Shown here piece by piece: positions 16,536 to 24,335 of a stretch of 48,904 nucleotides of DNA (positions are counted from its first letter, which is position 1; each line of letters starts with the position of its first letter). The translations under genes and the position numbers were made by a program. Under the pieces are notes generated by a model. The model saw only the letters and a list, made by a program, of their open reading frames with translations, did no database searches and had not been told where the DNA came from. The DNA lies in NCBI GenBank assembly GCA_964540995.1, contig CAZIOU010000010.1, positions 1-48,904 on the forward strand, read 5' to 3'. The stretch comes from JAZDLR01 sp964540995 (lineage in GTDB: Bacteria > Patescibacteriota > Patescibacteriia > UBA1558 > 2-01-FULL-52-15).

Positions 16536-18135
16536 ACAATCTATTGTAAAAAAAATTACCACCGAGCGCTATACATCTGCGCAGGATTTGGCTATGGCTT
16601 TGCGGAAACTGTTCAGCTCGTACCATATGCAACCCGTGCCCAAATCTACCTTGATTTCCGCCTATCGTCAATTACTAGCTGATGGCGAAATTAGCGAAAA
16701 TAAGCAACTCGAATCGCTCCTGACCAAACGCGCAGTCCGCACCTTATCTGGCGTCAGCGTCATTACTGTCTTGACCAAACCTTTCATCTGCCCGGGCAAA
16801 TGCGTCTATTGTCCGACTGAACCCAACATGCCCAAGAGTTACCTGTCCAATGAGCCAGCGGCACAACGAGCAGTACGCAACAAGTTTGACGCTATCGATC
16901 AACTACAAAGTCGTATCCGCGCTTTGGACAATAACGGTCATGAAGTTGATAAATTAGAAATTATCGTACTCGGAGGTACTTGGTCAGCTTACGATAAAGC
17001 GTATCAGGAAGAATTTGTGCGTGATCTTTTCTATGCAGCGAATGCCTATGGTACTGGGGACTCGTCACTCGGGGCTCGCCCGAGCAGCGAGCAGCGAGTA
17101 CCAAGTACCCTTCTGGAAGAACAGACAATAAATGAAACCAGCCGCTACCGCATCATCGGCCTAACACTCGAGACGCGGCCCGATCATATCGACGAAGATG
17201 AAGTTAAGCGTCTCCGCTGGCTCGGCTGTACCCGTGTCCAACTTGGTGTGCAACATACTGATGACAAATTATTAGAACTCATACGCCGCGGTGATACACT
17301 AGCCAATGCTATCAAGGCCACCAGATTACTGAAGGAAGCTGGCTTCAAAGTTGACCATCACTACATGCCCGATCTACCAGGGTCTACTCCGGCTCACGAT
17401 CTGGAAATGTTCCGCTATGTCTATACCAGTGAAGATCTCCAGCCAGATCAAGTCAAGATTTATCCTTGCGTCGTCAATGAATACGCCCAACTATGGCATT
17501 GGTATAAGAATGGCAAATACACCCCCTACTCGGAAAAAGAGCTGTACGATTTACTGATGGACATCAAGCGTATCACTCCTCCCTATGTACGTATCAACCG
17601 TTTGATTCGTGATATTCCCGAGGAGAGTATCATCGCTGGCAATAGCATCACCAACTTACGACAATATCTACAGAAGCAATTAGCTGATCAAGGAGAATTC
17701 TGTAAATGTATCCGCTGTCGAGAAGCCCGCGCCGATGTATCAGGTGCCACTACTGCCATATTGAAGTCGCGCACCTACCGTGCTTCACAAGGACAAGAAT
17801 ATTTCTTGAGCTACGAATCTGACGATGAGAAAACTATCTACGCTTTCTGCCGACTGCGTTTCAATGATGCACCAGAAGCCAGCTTTATTCCTGAATTACA
17901 GCATGCCGCATTGGTACGTGAGCTTCACGTCTACGGCCAGATGATTCCCGTCGATCACCAGGGTGGCGAAGTGCAGCATATTGGCTTCGGACGCAAACTA
18001 ATGGCTGAAGCTGAACGCTTATCGATAGAAGCCGGCTACAAAAAAATAGCGGTTATCTCTGGAATCGGTGTACGCGAGTATTACAGAAAATTAGGGTATG
18101 TCCTAGAAGGAACGTACATGACTAAATCACTATAA
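16525..18135 (+). CDS. elp3: Elp3-type radical SAM/acetyltransferase tRNA wobble-uridine enzyme
   Basis: 536 aa. An N-terminal radical-SAM domain has the Elp3 cluster motif C89-x3-C93-x2-C96 (CPGKCVYCP), MPKSYLSNEPAA and LGGTWS. The C-terminal GNAT domain holds LHVYGQMIPV and GFGRKLMAEAE. Elp3 carboxymethylates U34 of tRNAs using acetyl-CoA. The N-terminal region before the cluster matches Elp3 rather than miaB or rimO. Residues 176-195 are encoded by a 60-bp palindrome and look like an in-frame insertion into a variable loop. The start codon shares an 11-bp palindrome with the divergent methyltransferase start. No Shine-Dalgarno is seen. Confidence 0.92.
   Translation: MSDIQSIVKKITTERYTSAQDLAMALRKLFSSYHMQPVPKSTLISAYRQLLADGEISENKQLESLLTKRAVRTLSGVSVITVLTKPFICPGKCVYCPTEPNMPKSYLSNEPAAQRAVRNKFDAIDQLQSRIRALDNNGHEVDKLEIIVLGGTWSAYDKAYQEEFVRDLFYAANAYGTGDSSLGARPSSEQRVPSTLLEEQTINETSRYRIIGLTLETRPDHIDEDEVKRLRWLGCTRVQLGVQHTDDKLLELIRRGDTLANAIKATRLLKEAGFKVDHHYMPDLPGSTPAHDLEMFRYVYTSEDLQPDQVKIYPCVVNEYAQLWHWYKNGKYTPYSEKELYDLLMDIKRITPPYVRINRLIRDIPEESIIAGNSITNLRQYLQKQLADQGEFCKCIRCREARADVSGATTAILKSRTYRASQGQEYFLSYESDDEKTIYAFCRLRFNDAPEASFIPELQHAALVRELHVYGQMIPVDHQGGEVQHIGFGRKLMAEAERLSIEAGYKKIAVISGIGVREYYRKLGYVLEGTYMTKSL
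17050..17109. repeat. 60-bp palindrome inside elp3
   Basis: Two 29-nt arms around a 2-nt centre. Paired blocks from outside in are GGTACT/AGTACC, GG/CC, ACTCG/CGAGT, CTCG/CGAG and GCTCG/CGAGC, with symmetric mismatches. It encodes exactly 20 residues in frame. Confidence 0.85.
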
Positions 18136-18201
18136 GTCTCAACCCCCAAGCGAAGCCGAGGGGGAAGGGACATACATGGTCAAAAGTTTATAGCACGCAT
18201 C

Positions 18202-18268
18202 CCGTCAGGGTAGGCCCGCTGCTAGCAGCGGGCAACTTGCGTTCCACTAGTGGAACGCCTACCGACGG
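18202..18268. repeat. Branched palindromic element with two inner hairpins
   Basis: The outer stem CCGTC/GACGG plus GGTAG/CTACC encloses CCCGCTGC/GCAGCGGG (18215-18232) and the perfect 20-bp palindrome GCGTTCCACTAGTGGAACGC (18239-18258). It lies between the elp3 stop and the desaturase terminator. Confidence 0.75.
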
Positions 18269-18280
18269 ACAAATTAAAAA

Positions 18281-18321
18281 AGTCCCGCTCATTGCCTGAG
18301 GCAATATTGAGCGGGACTTTG
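18281..18321 (-). terminator. Desaturase terminator with an inner hairpin
   Basis: AAAGTCCCGCTCA and TGAGCGGGACTTT form the stem. The loop holds a second hairpin, TTGCC/GGCAA. On the minus strand it ends in TTTTTTAATTT. Confidence 0.85.
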
Positions 18322-18332
18322 GGTTAGTGTGG

Positions 18333-19100
18333 TTACGCGGCCTTAGCACGTGGTGTGGTCTGGGGTCGATTCAGATGAATCAGACCAACCCAATCAAGCA
18401 AACGCATGACTTGAAAAGTCGGGTCTATCTCCCACCAACGAGCACCGAAATTGGCACTGTTGCTACGCGCATGATGATTGTTCTGAAACAATTCGCCGAC
18501 GACTACGAAATCCCAAGGCAAGCTGTTACGAGAGTGATCGTGCGTCTCCTTGAAATTCCGGTAGCCGTACATGTGACCGCACCAATTCACAATCGCGCCG
18601 TGAAGCGGTCCCATGACGAAGCTCGGAATCAGGAAGAGCAGCTGCCAAGGTGACGTCATGAACTTGAGGTAGATGAAGAAGTAGACGAAACCCCAAGCGA
18701 TACGACAGTAGTAGGACTGACCGATCTTATCGAGCCAGTACCACTCAGGATAGCCACCCTTGAAGCGAGCTTCCGGCTGGATACGACCAGAGGCAAAACC
18801 CGAATAACGCGAACTCGTCCTCCACATCATGGTGAAGAGATTGCCGATCTGACTGGGTGAGTGCGGGTCCCTCGGGGTATCGCTGTAAGCGTGATGTTCA
18901 CGGTGCAGCAGAGCGTACGGCATCGGGGCCATGTAGGTTGAGCCCATCGTTACCCACGTGAGAAAGTGGACGATCCGTTCGACCGGCGGCGACATGGTGT
19001 ACATCTTATGGGCGCAGTAGCGATGCAAGAAGAAGCTCTGGAAAAAGACGGAAATAAACCACTGACAGACGAAAAAGATAGGAATAAACATTGGCCACAC
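18333..19100 (-). CDS. Acyl-CoA (delta-9 type) fatty acid desaturase
   Basis: A 255-aa membrane di-iron desaturase. All three histidine boxes are present: H26-x4-H31 (HRYCAH), H66-x2-HH (HREHH) and a C-terminal NNHH. Four hydrophobic segments fit the family fold, with a short N-terminus. Such enzymes place a double bond in an acyl chain using O2 and an electron donor. No ferredoxin, reductase or fatty-acid synthesis gene is in the window, so the substrate may be scavenged lipid. AGGAG lies nine bases upstream of the ATG. The gene has its own terminator, and the ACGTCATCTGACGT palindrome (19128-19141) lies upstream. Confidence 0.9.
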   Translation of the reverse strand: MWPMFIPIFFVCQWFISVFFQSFFLHRYCAHKMYTMSPPVERIVHFLTWVTMGSTYMAPMPYALLHREHHAYSDTPRDPHSPSQIGNLFTMMWRTSSRYSGFASGRIQPEARFKGGYPEWYWLDKIGQSYYCRIAWGFVYFFIYLKFMTSPWQLLFLIPSFVMGPLHGAIVNWCGHMYGYRNFKETHDHSRNSLPWDFVVVGELFQNNHHARSNSANFGARWWEIDPTFQVMRLLDWVGLIHLNRPQTTPRAKAA

Positions 19101-19127
19101 TCCTGTGTAGGCGGGAACGATAGGCCA

Positions 19128-19141
19128 ACGTCATCTGACGT
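19128..19141. promoter_or_regulatory. Short palindrome upstream of the desaturase gene
   Basis: ACGTCA-TC-TGACGT, 27 bp upstream of the desaturase start. Possible operator; no supporting second copy in the window. Confidence 0.3.
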
Positions 19142-19232
19142 GACATACGTAACCATGTAAAGAGCTATCTCTAGTATAACACGAATAATCCTTTCCTATG
19201 GTAAAATATATTCGTCATTATTATTATTTCTT

Positions 19233-19877
19233 ATGTTTGACCTCAACTCCGAAGAATTACGCCTGCTTAAGAAACTCAACACTCCCGCCAAGATTCAAGA
19301 TTATTTGAATACTTTGGCTATCAATTTTGAGTTACGCCGAGAAACCTGCTACTCCCCACGAAAGGTTATCAGGCTGCAGACAGCTCATTGCATGGAAGGC
19401 GCTATGCTGGCTGCACTAGCCCTGCGAGTGAATGGGCATAAACCATTAGTCATGGATCTCAAATCAATCGAAGGCGATGACGATCATGTAGTCACTGTCT
19501 TCCGCCAATACAATCGCTGGGGTGGAATCACCAAAACCAATCACGGTGTTCTTCGGTATCGCGAGCCAATCTATCGTGACATTCGGGAACTAGCTACTTC
19601 GTTCTTCCATGAATATTTTCTTCACAGCGGCAAGAAGACACTGCGCAGTTACTCTGTGCCTATGGATTTATCTCGCTTCGACCGACGCGGTTGGATGACG
19701 GCTGAAGAAGATGTCTGGTATGTGCCGGAAACTTTGGACCGAATTAAGCACTACTCTCTTGTCCCAGCTAAGCTCGTCAGGAAATTACGCTTAGCGGATG
19801 AGATTGAGATCGCCATGGGCAAGATGATTGAGTGGAACAAGGACAAAAGTCGCAACTTTACGAATAAAAAGAAATAA
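19233..19877 (+). CDS. Conserved-looking Cys/His protein, possibly transglutaminase/protease-like
   Basis: 214 aa with no secretion signal. A segment with H-C-M-E-G-A, then A-A-x-A-L-R-V-N-G-H and, about 30 residues on, D-D-D-H-V-V-T-V-F resembles the Cys-then-His order of transglutaminase-like or papain-like folds, where the Cys starts a helix and the His lies on a strand. A catalytic Asp cannot be assigned securely. The C-terminal 60 residues are basic. An extended -10 (TGG TAAAAT, ending at 19208) lies 24 bp upstream. It is 17 bp before glyA, so probably cotranscribed with it. Family assignment is tentative. Confidence 0.6.
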   Translation: MFDLNSEELRLLKKLNTPAKIQDYLNTLAINFELRRETCYSPRKVIRLQTAHCMEGAMLAALALRVNGHKPLVMDLKSIEGDDDHVVTVFRQYNRWGGITKTNHGVLRYREPIYRDIRELATSFFHEYFLHSGKKTLRSYSVPMDLSRFDRRGWMTAEEDVWYVPETLDRIKHYSLVPAKLVRKLRLADEIEIAMGKMIEWNKDKSRNFTNKKK

Positions 19878-19894
19878 GCTAACCTCTAGACATT

Positions 19895-21142
19895 ATGAAT
19901 ACGACCCTAATGCAACAAGACCCCGAATTAGCTTATATTATCGCTAAGGAACTCCAGCGCCAACGCGAAGGAGCAGAAATGATTGCTTCTGAGAACTTTG
20001 TATCTCCGGCTGTCCTTGAAGCCAATGGTTCTGTCCTAACCAATAAATATAGCGAAGGCTACCCAGGTAAACGCTACTATGGTGGCAACCAATTTATTGA
20101 TGAGGTTGAAAACTTAGCTATTGAGCGCGCCAAGAAGTTGTTCGGCGCCGAACACGTGAACGTACAACCATTGTCAGGAGCTCCAGCCAACATCGCCGTC
20201 TATTCCGCTCTCCTGCAGCCCGGTGACACCGTACTCGGTATGGATCTGTCTCACGGCGGACATTTGACCCACGGCCATCCAGTAACCTACATGGCCAAAA
20301 TTTATAATTTCGTCCGCTACAAGACGGTTAAGGAAACCGGTCTAATCGATTATGATGAGATTGATCGCCTAGCTCGTGAACATAAACCCAAATTGATCCT
20401 GGTCGGTTACTCCGCCTATTCACGCGACATTGACTATGATCGGATCCAAAAGATAGCCACTGAAGTTGGCGCCCTGACCATGGCCGACATTGCTCATATT
20501 GCTGGTTTGGTTGCAGCTGGACTGATGAATAATCCGGTGCCAATTTTCGACGTTGTTACTACCACTACCCACAAGACCTTACGTGGTCCCCGTGGTGGCA
20601 TAATCATGTGCCGAGAGCAACACGCTGCGGCTATTGATAAAGCGGTCTTCCCCGGACTTCAAGGTGGTCCTCATGAGAATAATATTGCCGCCAAGGCCGT
20701 GGCTTTCGGTGAGGCATTGAAACCAGAATACAAAACCTATTGTCAGCAAATTCTCAAAAATACCAAGGTGCTGGAAGCTATTTTCAAAGCTAATAACTTC
20801 GGTATTTGTTTCCAAGGCACCGACAATCACCTCCTACTCCTCGATGTCACACCACTCGGACTGTCAGGCAAAGAAGCGCAAGAATTACTCGACGCTGCCT
20901 CTATCACGGTTAACAAAAATATGATCCCTGATGATCCGCGCAAACCCATGGACCCTTCCGGTATCCGTCTCGGTACTCCAGCCCTGACCACCCGTGGACT
21001 CAAAGAAGCCGACATGGAAATTATTGGGCAGACCATCGTAGATATCCTAACCAAAAAAATTACGCCCGAGGCCGGCAAAGCTATTGTCCTTGATCTGATG
21101 AAGCGGTTTCCGCTGTATGCGGAACTCGATGCTCGTCACTAG
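19895..21142 (+). CDS. glyA: Serine hydroxymethyltransferase
   Basis: A 415-aa PLP enzyme converting serine and tetrahydrofolate to glycine and 5,10-methylene-THF. Signatures: GAEMIASENFVS, NKYSEGYPGKRYYGG, the DIAHIAGLVAAG strand and PLP lysine K227 in TTTHKTLRGPRGG. Length and motif order are normal. The start is the first ATG; a second in-frame ATG four codons later is possible. No Shine-Dalgarno is seen. With folD 86 bp downstream it forms a one-carbon module supplying methylene- and formyl-THF. Confidence 0.95.
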   Translation: MNTTLMQQDPELAYIIAKELQRQREGAEMIASENFVSPAVLEANGSVLTNKYSEGYPGKRYYGGNQFIDEVENLAIERAKKLFGAEHVNVQPLSGAPANIAVYSALLQPGDTVLGMDLSHGGHLTHGHPVTYMAKIYNFVRYKTVKETGLIDYDEIDRLAREHKPKLILVGYSAYSRDIDYDRIQKIATEVGALTMADIAHIAGLVAAGLMNNPVPIFDVVTTTTHKTLRGPRGGIIMCREQHAAAIDKAVFPGLQGGPHENNIAAKAVAFGEALKPEYKTYCQQILKNTKVLEAIFKANNFGICFQGTDNHLLLLDVTPLGLSGKEAQELLDAASITVNKNMIPDDPRKPMDPSGIRLGTPALTTRGLKEADMEIIGQTIVDILTKKITPEAGKAIVLDLMKRFPLYAELDARH

Positions 21143-21159
21143 TGACTCGTAACAGCCAA

Positions 21160-21228
21160 CGCCTGCGTCCTAAAACCTAATCGAGCTGCTTGTCCGCCTT
21201 TGGCGGGAGCTCGACCTAACGCCTACTC
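21160..21228. repeat. Word array interrupted by a nested hairpin
   Basis: Words GCCTGCGTCCTAAAACCTAA and CCTAACGCCTACTC are split by TCGAGCT (21181-21187)/AGCTCGA (21208-21214), whose loop is the hairpin CCGCC/GGCGG. The same inner module, CTTGTCCGCCTTTGG, occurs in the terminator at 24173-24216. Confidence 0.6.
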
Positions 21229-22110
21229 ATGCCTAACCCCATCGATATCAATCTAACTGTCGTACCCGAACCGCTGCCTGATCCGCGGATTATTGATGGT
21301 AAGCTGATCGCCGAACAGGTCAAAGAAGAAGTCAAAACCATGATTACTTCTGCCAACTTGCATCCTAACTTGGCAGTCATTTTAGTTGGTGATGATCCTG
21401 CTTCCAAGTTATATATCAAGATGAAAGAAGCTGCTTGTCTGCATGTCGGGATCACACTGCATAAATATTTTATGCCGGCCAATATTCCGAACAGCGAATT
21501 GGAAGCTACCATTGATTTTTTGAACCAAGACGAAGAGATTGATGCTATCTTAGTCCAACTGCCGTTGCCTGAAGGCTTTGATACTGACGCTCTTATCAGT
21601 CGTATTGATCCAGCCAAAGATGTCGACGGTTTTCATCCAGCCAACATTCAAGCTTTGCGTCATGGACAACCGCGCCTCATCCCTGGATTGGTACTAGCGG
21701 TACTAAAATTATTAGAAGCCACCAAAGAAGATCTAGCTGATAAGCAAGCTTTGATCATCGCCAATAGTCCCGTCTTCACCGTCCCGATGGAAACGATGCT
21801 GCAGCCACTATGTAATCAAGTAACACTGACTGATCCTGAAGCTGGCGATAGAGAACAACTGTGTCAGGAAGCGGACATTATCATCACTGCTGTCGGGCAA
21901 GCTAATTTCATCACTGCTGACATCGTCAAGCCGGGTGCTATCATTATCGATATCGGGATTACCAAAAACGCATCTGGCCAAACCTGCGGAGATGTCGATT
22001 TCCCCTCGGTGCTAGACAAAGTTTCACATATCACTCCTGTGCCTGGTGGTGTCGGACCCATGACCGTAGCCATGCTACTTTTCAACACCGTTATCCTAGC
22101 CCAAGAGTAA
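21229..22110 (+). CDS. folD: FolD: methylene-THF dehydrogenase/cyclohydrolase, divergent Rossmann half
   Basis: 293 aa. The catalytic half is well kept: Y62-x3-K66 (YIKMK), LVQLPLP, PAKDVDGFHP and the C-terminal GGVGPMTVAMLL. The dinucleotide-binding half is unusual: where FolD normally has a GRS-x-IVG-type loop, this protein reads ANSPVFTVPM. Cofactor binding may therefore be altered, or the dehydrogenase step weakened. About 20 extra N-terminal residues precede the usual RIIDGK start, and no ribosome site decides the start codon. It follows glyA and uses its product. Confidence 0.88.
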   Translation: MPNPIDINLTVVPEPLPDPRIIDGKLIAEQVKEEVKTMITSANLHPNLAVILVGDDPASKLYIKMKEAACLHVGITLHKYFMPANIPNSELEATIDFLNQDEEIDAILVQLPLPEGFDTDALISRIDPAKDVDGFHPANIQALRHGQPRLIPGLVLAVLKLLEATKEDLADKQALIIANSPVFTVPMETMLQPLCNQVTLTDPEAGDREQLCQEADIIITAVGQANFITADIVKPGAIIIDIGITKNASGQTCGDVDFPSVLDKVSHITPVPGGVGPMTVAMLLFNTVILAQE

Positions 22111-22149
22111 GATCTGATATCTTAGAATTAAACCAACAACCCTCGGCTT

Positions 22150-22520
22150 TAACTCTGGGGGTTTCGTCTTGCTGCCTTTGGCAGCTTCTTAAGATAGAAC
22201 GCTCAACGAGTAAAGATCACTCTCTGGGGTTTGGGGTCGCATACTTGTTTGAGCCCAAGAATAGAAGAGTGATCATGAATAGACCGAAGCGAGTCTATGC
22301 GACCCCAAGACTTTTGATTACTTTTGGTCACAAAAGTAATGCCTGAGCGGCGAGCGATAATACCAAAATACTGTCGTTAGCTGCCAAAGAGTAAAGATGG
22401 GATTATCTAGAATGCGAGGAGTAAGATTATATATTTTAATTGGTCTCGGATATTTAAAATTAAAGCTATGCCTTTACACTCGCACACCAACTAATGCAAT
22501 CTGTTTTTCTGATTAAAAAT
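22150..22520 (+). ncRNA. Structured non-coding element, copy 2 of 2
   Basis: No ORF. Stem 1 is TTGGGGTCGCATA (22231-22243) with TATGCGACCCCAA (22296-22308), a perfect 13 bp. Stem 2 is ATTACTTTTG/CAAAAGTAAT around a 4-nt loop (about 22317-22340). AGAC/GTCT forms a small CGAAGCGA-loop hairpin inside stem 1. GATCACTCT (22215-22223) can also pair with AGAGTGATC (22266-22274), which would make a pseudoknot with stem 1. The GCTGCC/GGCAGC hairpin and the CCTGAGCGGCGAGCGATA block match copy 1. Stem sequences differ from copy 1, yet pairing is kept. Confidence 0.6.
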
Positions 22521-22552
22521 AATCCCATTTGATTGCCCTATCTAATGGGATT
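22521..22552. promoter_or_regulatory. Promoter-proximal dyad, site C
   Basis: AATCCCATTtGAT (22521-22533) and ATCtAATGGGATT (22540-22552), with one mismatch. Its right arm runs into the -35 box. Confidence 0.6.
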
Positions 22553-22579
22553 GACAATAATTTACTATAGTTGTATACT
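22551..22579 (+). promoter_or_regulatory. Promoter of the 101-aa orphan gene
   Basis: TTGACA (22551-22556), 17-bp spacer, TATACT (22574-22579): nearly perfect sigma-70 consensus. Confidence 0.85.
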
Positions 22580-22636
22580 ATATAAATAGCCCTTTTCATG
22601 TAGTCATCGTTCCACCCCAAGGATAGGAGAACTATC

Positions 22637-22942
22637 GTGGCAACGAAGCTCAAGAGGAAGTATCTCGTCGACGCGTCCGGCGTCACCCCACCCCTCCCGC
22701 CCAATCAGCCGCAGCTGTATGAGACATGGGCTGTTTCCGAGGCTCAGGCCCGCCAGTTCGTCGGCCGACGTCTCAAGGACAAGCTGAAGCGTTTCATACA
22801 CTTCGGCCAGCTGGAAGCCACCGAGGATACTTCAGTGGCTCCGATCCCGGTGGGCAGTCTCAACAGACAGCCCGATGAGCAGGATCACTCCTGTCATCCG
22901 CACCTGCTCCAGCTGCCTCTTTTCGAGGGACCTGGTCGCTGA
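22637..22942 (+). CDS. Orphan small protein (101 aa)
   Basis: No family recognised. The N-terminus is basic (MATKLKRKYLVD), a Pro-rich stretch follows (TPPLPPNQP), and the middle (about 30-60) is a likely amphipathic helix with many Lys/Arg. There is no membrane segment. GTG start with AGGAG seven bases upstream. Base composition is clearly GC-richer than the flanking element. It is a single-gene unit with a near-consensus promoter, an upstream dyad and a terminator 7 bp past the stop. Confidence 0.7.
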   Translation: MATKLKRKYLVDASGVTPPLPPNQPQLYETWAVSEAQARQFVGRRLKDKLKRFIHFGQLEATEDTSVAPIPVGSLNRQPDEQDHSCHPHLLQLPLFEGPGR

Positions 22943-22948
22943 ACCACA

Positions 22949-22980
22949 GCCCCCGTACCTCACCGTGCGGGGGCTTCATT
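22949..22980 (+). terminator. Terminator of the 101-aa orphan gene
   Basis: GCCCCCG (22949-22955) and CGGGGGC (22968-22974), then TTCATTCTT. Confidence 0.7.
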
Positions 22981-22981
22981 C

Positions 22982-23010
22982 TTGACGAAAGGTCTTAATT
23001 TGACTAAGCT
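22982..23010 (+). promoter_or_regulatory. Promoter of the 197-aa orphan gene
   Basis: TTGACG (22982-22987), 17-bp spacer, TAAGCT (23005-23010), right after the previous terminator. Confidence 0.6.
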
Positions 23011-23063
23011 CATGGCGGTTTCGTTCCTCTCACTATCAACGTCACACCACCGTAGGAGGTGTC

Positions 23064-23657
23064 ATGCCTGTCAGTTGGAAAGAGCGCTTCGATCTGTCTA
23101 CAGTCGAAGAGGTTCTCACACGAAGGTGGGAAAGGGTTCTAAACAATATTCATCTCGGAGCTCCGTCACCACTGATTGACAAGTTGGCTACTGATTTGGC
23201 CTTTCTGGATATTCCAGACCTGACAATCAGAGCCATCTCCTTAAGCCAACTGCAAGGTTACTCCGACAACCTTACCCTAGATGAATTCTGGCGTGCTCTG
23301 GGGATGAGGCTGTATCCCGACCTCAAGAAACTCATTGGTTCAGAGAAGATCCTCTGCGAAGGTGTCATGCATGATTTTTTCTTGGCAATTCATGGGACTT
23401 GCTTTTGTCTGGTTGGTGAAAAGTTCACCGCCTACGAGCAACCGTCGATTACGTCTACCACTCCGGGTAAAGCCGCGGTCGCGCTTCACTGGTTACTGAA
23501 CGAAAATCTTGTCACGGTCATGGTTGCTGACCTAGCCTACACCTGGCAGCGGCCGGACGCGCAGCATTATTTCATCCCCGTGATGGATCTGATGGCTGCC
23601 GGTAACTGGCCCTTGGGGTTTATTGAACCCAATGTGTTGCTGGTACTGACCAGCTAA
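23064..23657 (+). CDS. Orphan soluble protein (197 aa)
   Basis: No family recognised. No signal peptide or clear membrane helix. Mixed alpha/beta, with an N-terminal helix (WKERFDLSTVEEVLTRRWERVL) and hydrophobic strands in the C-terminal third (VALHWLLNENLVTVMVADLAYTW). AGGAGG lies 5 bases upstream of the ATG. It has its own promoter and a perfect terminator. Arrangement matches the other orphan genes here, which points to a shared expression mode rather than a shared fold. Confidence 0.7.
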   Translation: MPVSWKERFDLSTVEEVLTRRWERVLNNIHLGAPSPLIDKLATDLAFLDIPDLTIRAISLSQLQGYSDNLTLDEFWRALGMRLYPDLKKLIGSEKILCEGVMHDFFLAIHGTCFCLVGEKFTAYEQPSITSTTPGKAAVALHWLLNENLVTVMVADLAYTWQRPDAQHYFIPVMDLMAAGNWPLGFIEPNVLLVLTS

Positions 23658-23662
23658 CATAC

Positions 23663-23693
23663 ACGCCTCGAGCTCTGCTCGAGGCGTTCTTTT
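23663..23693 (+). terminator. Perfect 11-bp terminator
   Basis: ACGCCTCGAGC (23663-23673), 3-nt loop, GCTCGAGGCGT (23677-23687), then TCTTTT. The same stem is reused at 24173-24216. Confidence 0.9.
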
Positions 23694-23704
23694 ATATAAA
23701 CCGA

Positions 23705-23734
23705 TTGACATATCAGCGTCACATTTGGTAGTCT
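23705..23734 (+). promoter_or_regulatory. Promoter of the 121-aa orphan gene
   Basis: TTGACA (23705-23710), 18-bp spacer ending TGG (extended -10), TAGTCT (23729-23734). Confidence 0.65.
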
Positions 23735-23782
23735 GGGATATCGCTCTTTCTATAGCTACCAGACCCTCACTCGGAGGTTGTC

Positions 23783-24148
23783 ATGCGTCTGTATCCGCTG
23801 GATTTTCTAGTGCTGATTTTCCCACTTTTCATGATCACTATGGCTATACGGTTGATGCTATTAAATCAGAAATATATACGCTTAATGCTGGATAACCCCG
23901 AAGAGGATTTCACCGACACCACTGCCATGATACTAGACTCACACCAAAGATTAAGACATTTCGCTATATCCATCATGATACCAATTCTGATCGGAGAGTC
24001 TCTTCTGATCTATCTGACTAATGACAGGATTCACTTGGCAAGTATCTTCATCGGAGCTCTGATTATGGTGATTGCTGCCTGGCTGATGATTCAGGTAGCT
24101 AACCAATTCAGGCAGTTTTTAAACAACAACACGGGTAGTAAATCGTAG
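23783..24148 (+). CDS. Orphan membrane protein (121 aa)
   Basis: No family recognised. Three predicted transmembrane helices lie near residues 5-27, 54-74 and 82-106, with a short acidic loop (DNPEEDFTDT) between the first two. GGAGGT lies six bases upstream of the ATG. It is a single-gene unit with its own promoter and terminator. Third in a row of independently promoted orphan genes at 22.6-24.2 kb. Confidence 0.7.
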   Translation: MRLYPLDFLVLIFPLFMITMAIRLMLLNQKYIRLMLDNPEEDFTDTTAMILDSHQRLRHFAISIMIPILIGESLLIYLTNDRIHLASIFIGALIMVIAAWLMIQVANQFRQFLNNNTGSKS

Positions 24149-24172
24149 TCGATGGGTCGCATCGAAACACAA

Positions 24173-24225
24173 ACGCCTCGAGCAACTTGTCCGCCTTTGG
24201 TGGATGCTCGAGGCGTTCTTATTTT
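24173..24225 (+). terminator. Terminator with an inserted inner hairpin
   Basis: Same 11-bp stem as 23663-23687 (ACGCCTCGAGC/GCTCGAGGCGT), but the 3-nt loop is replaced by 22 nt containing CCGCC/GGTGG. TCTTATTTTT follows. Confidence 0.85.
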
Positions 24226-24335
24226 TGAAAAAAGTTTCTGGCGATATCAGAAAGGTCCCTTTTGCCTTGTCCAGAGGACAATACTATCCTACTCAGCTTG
24301 TCGTAAATCAAAAATTGTCACGAATCTAAGGCTGC

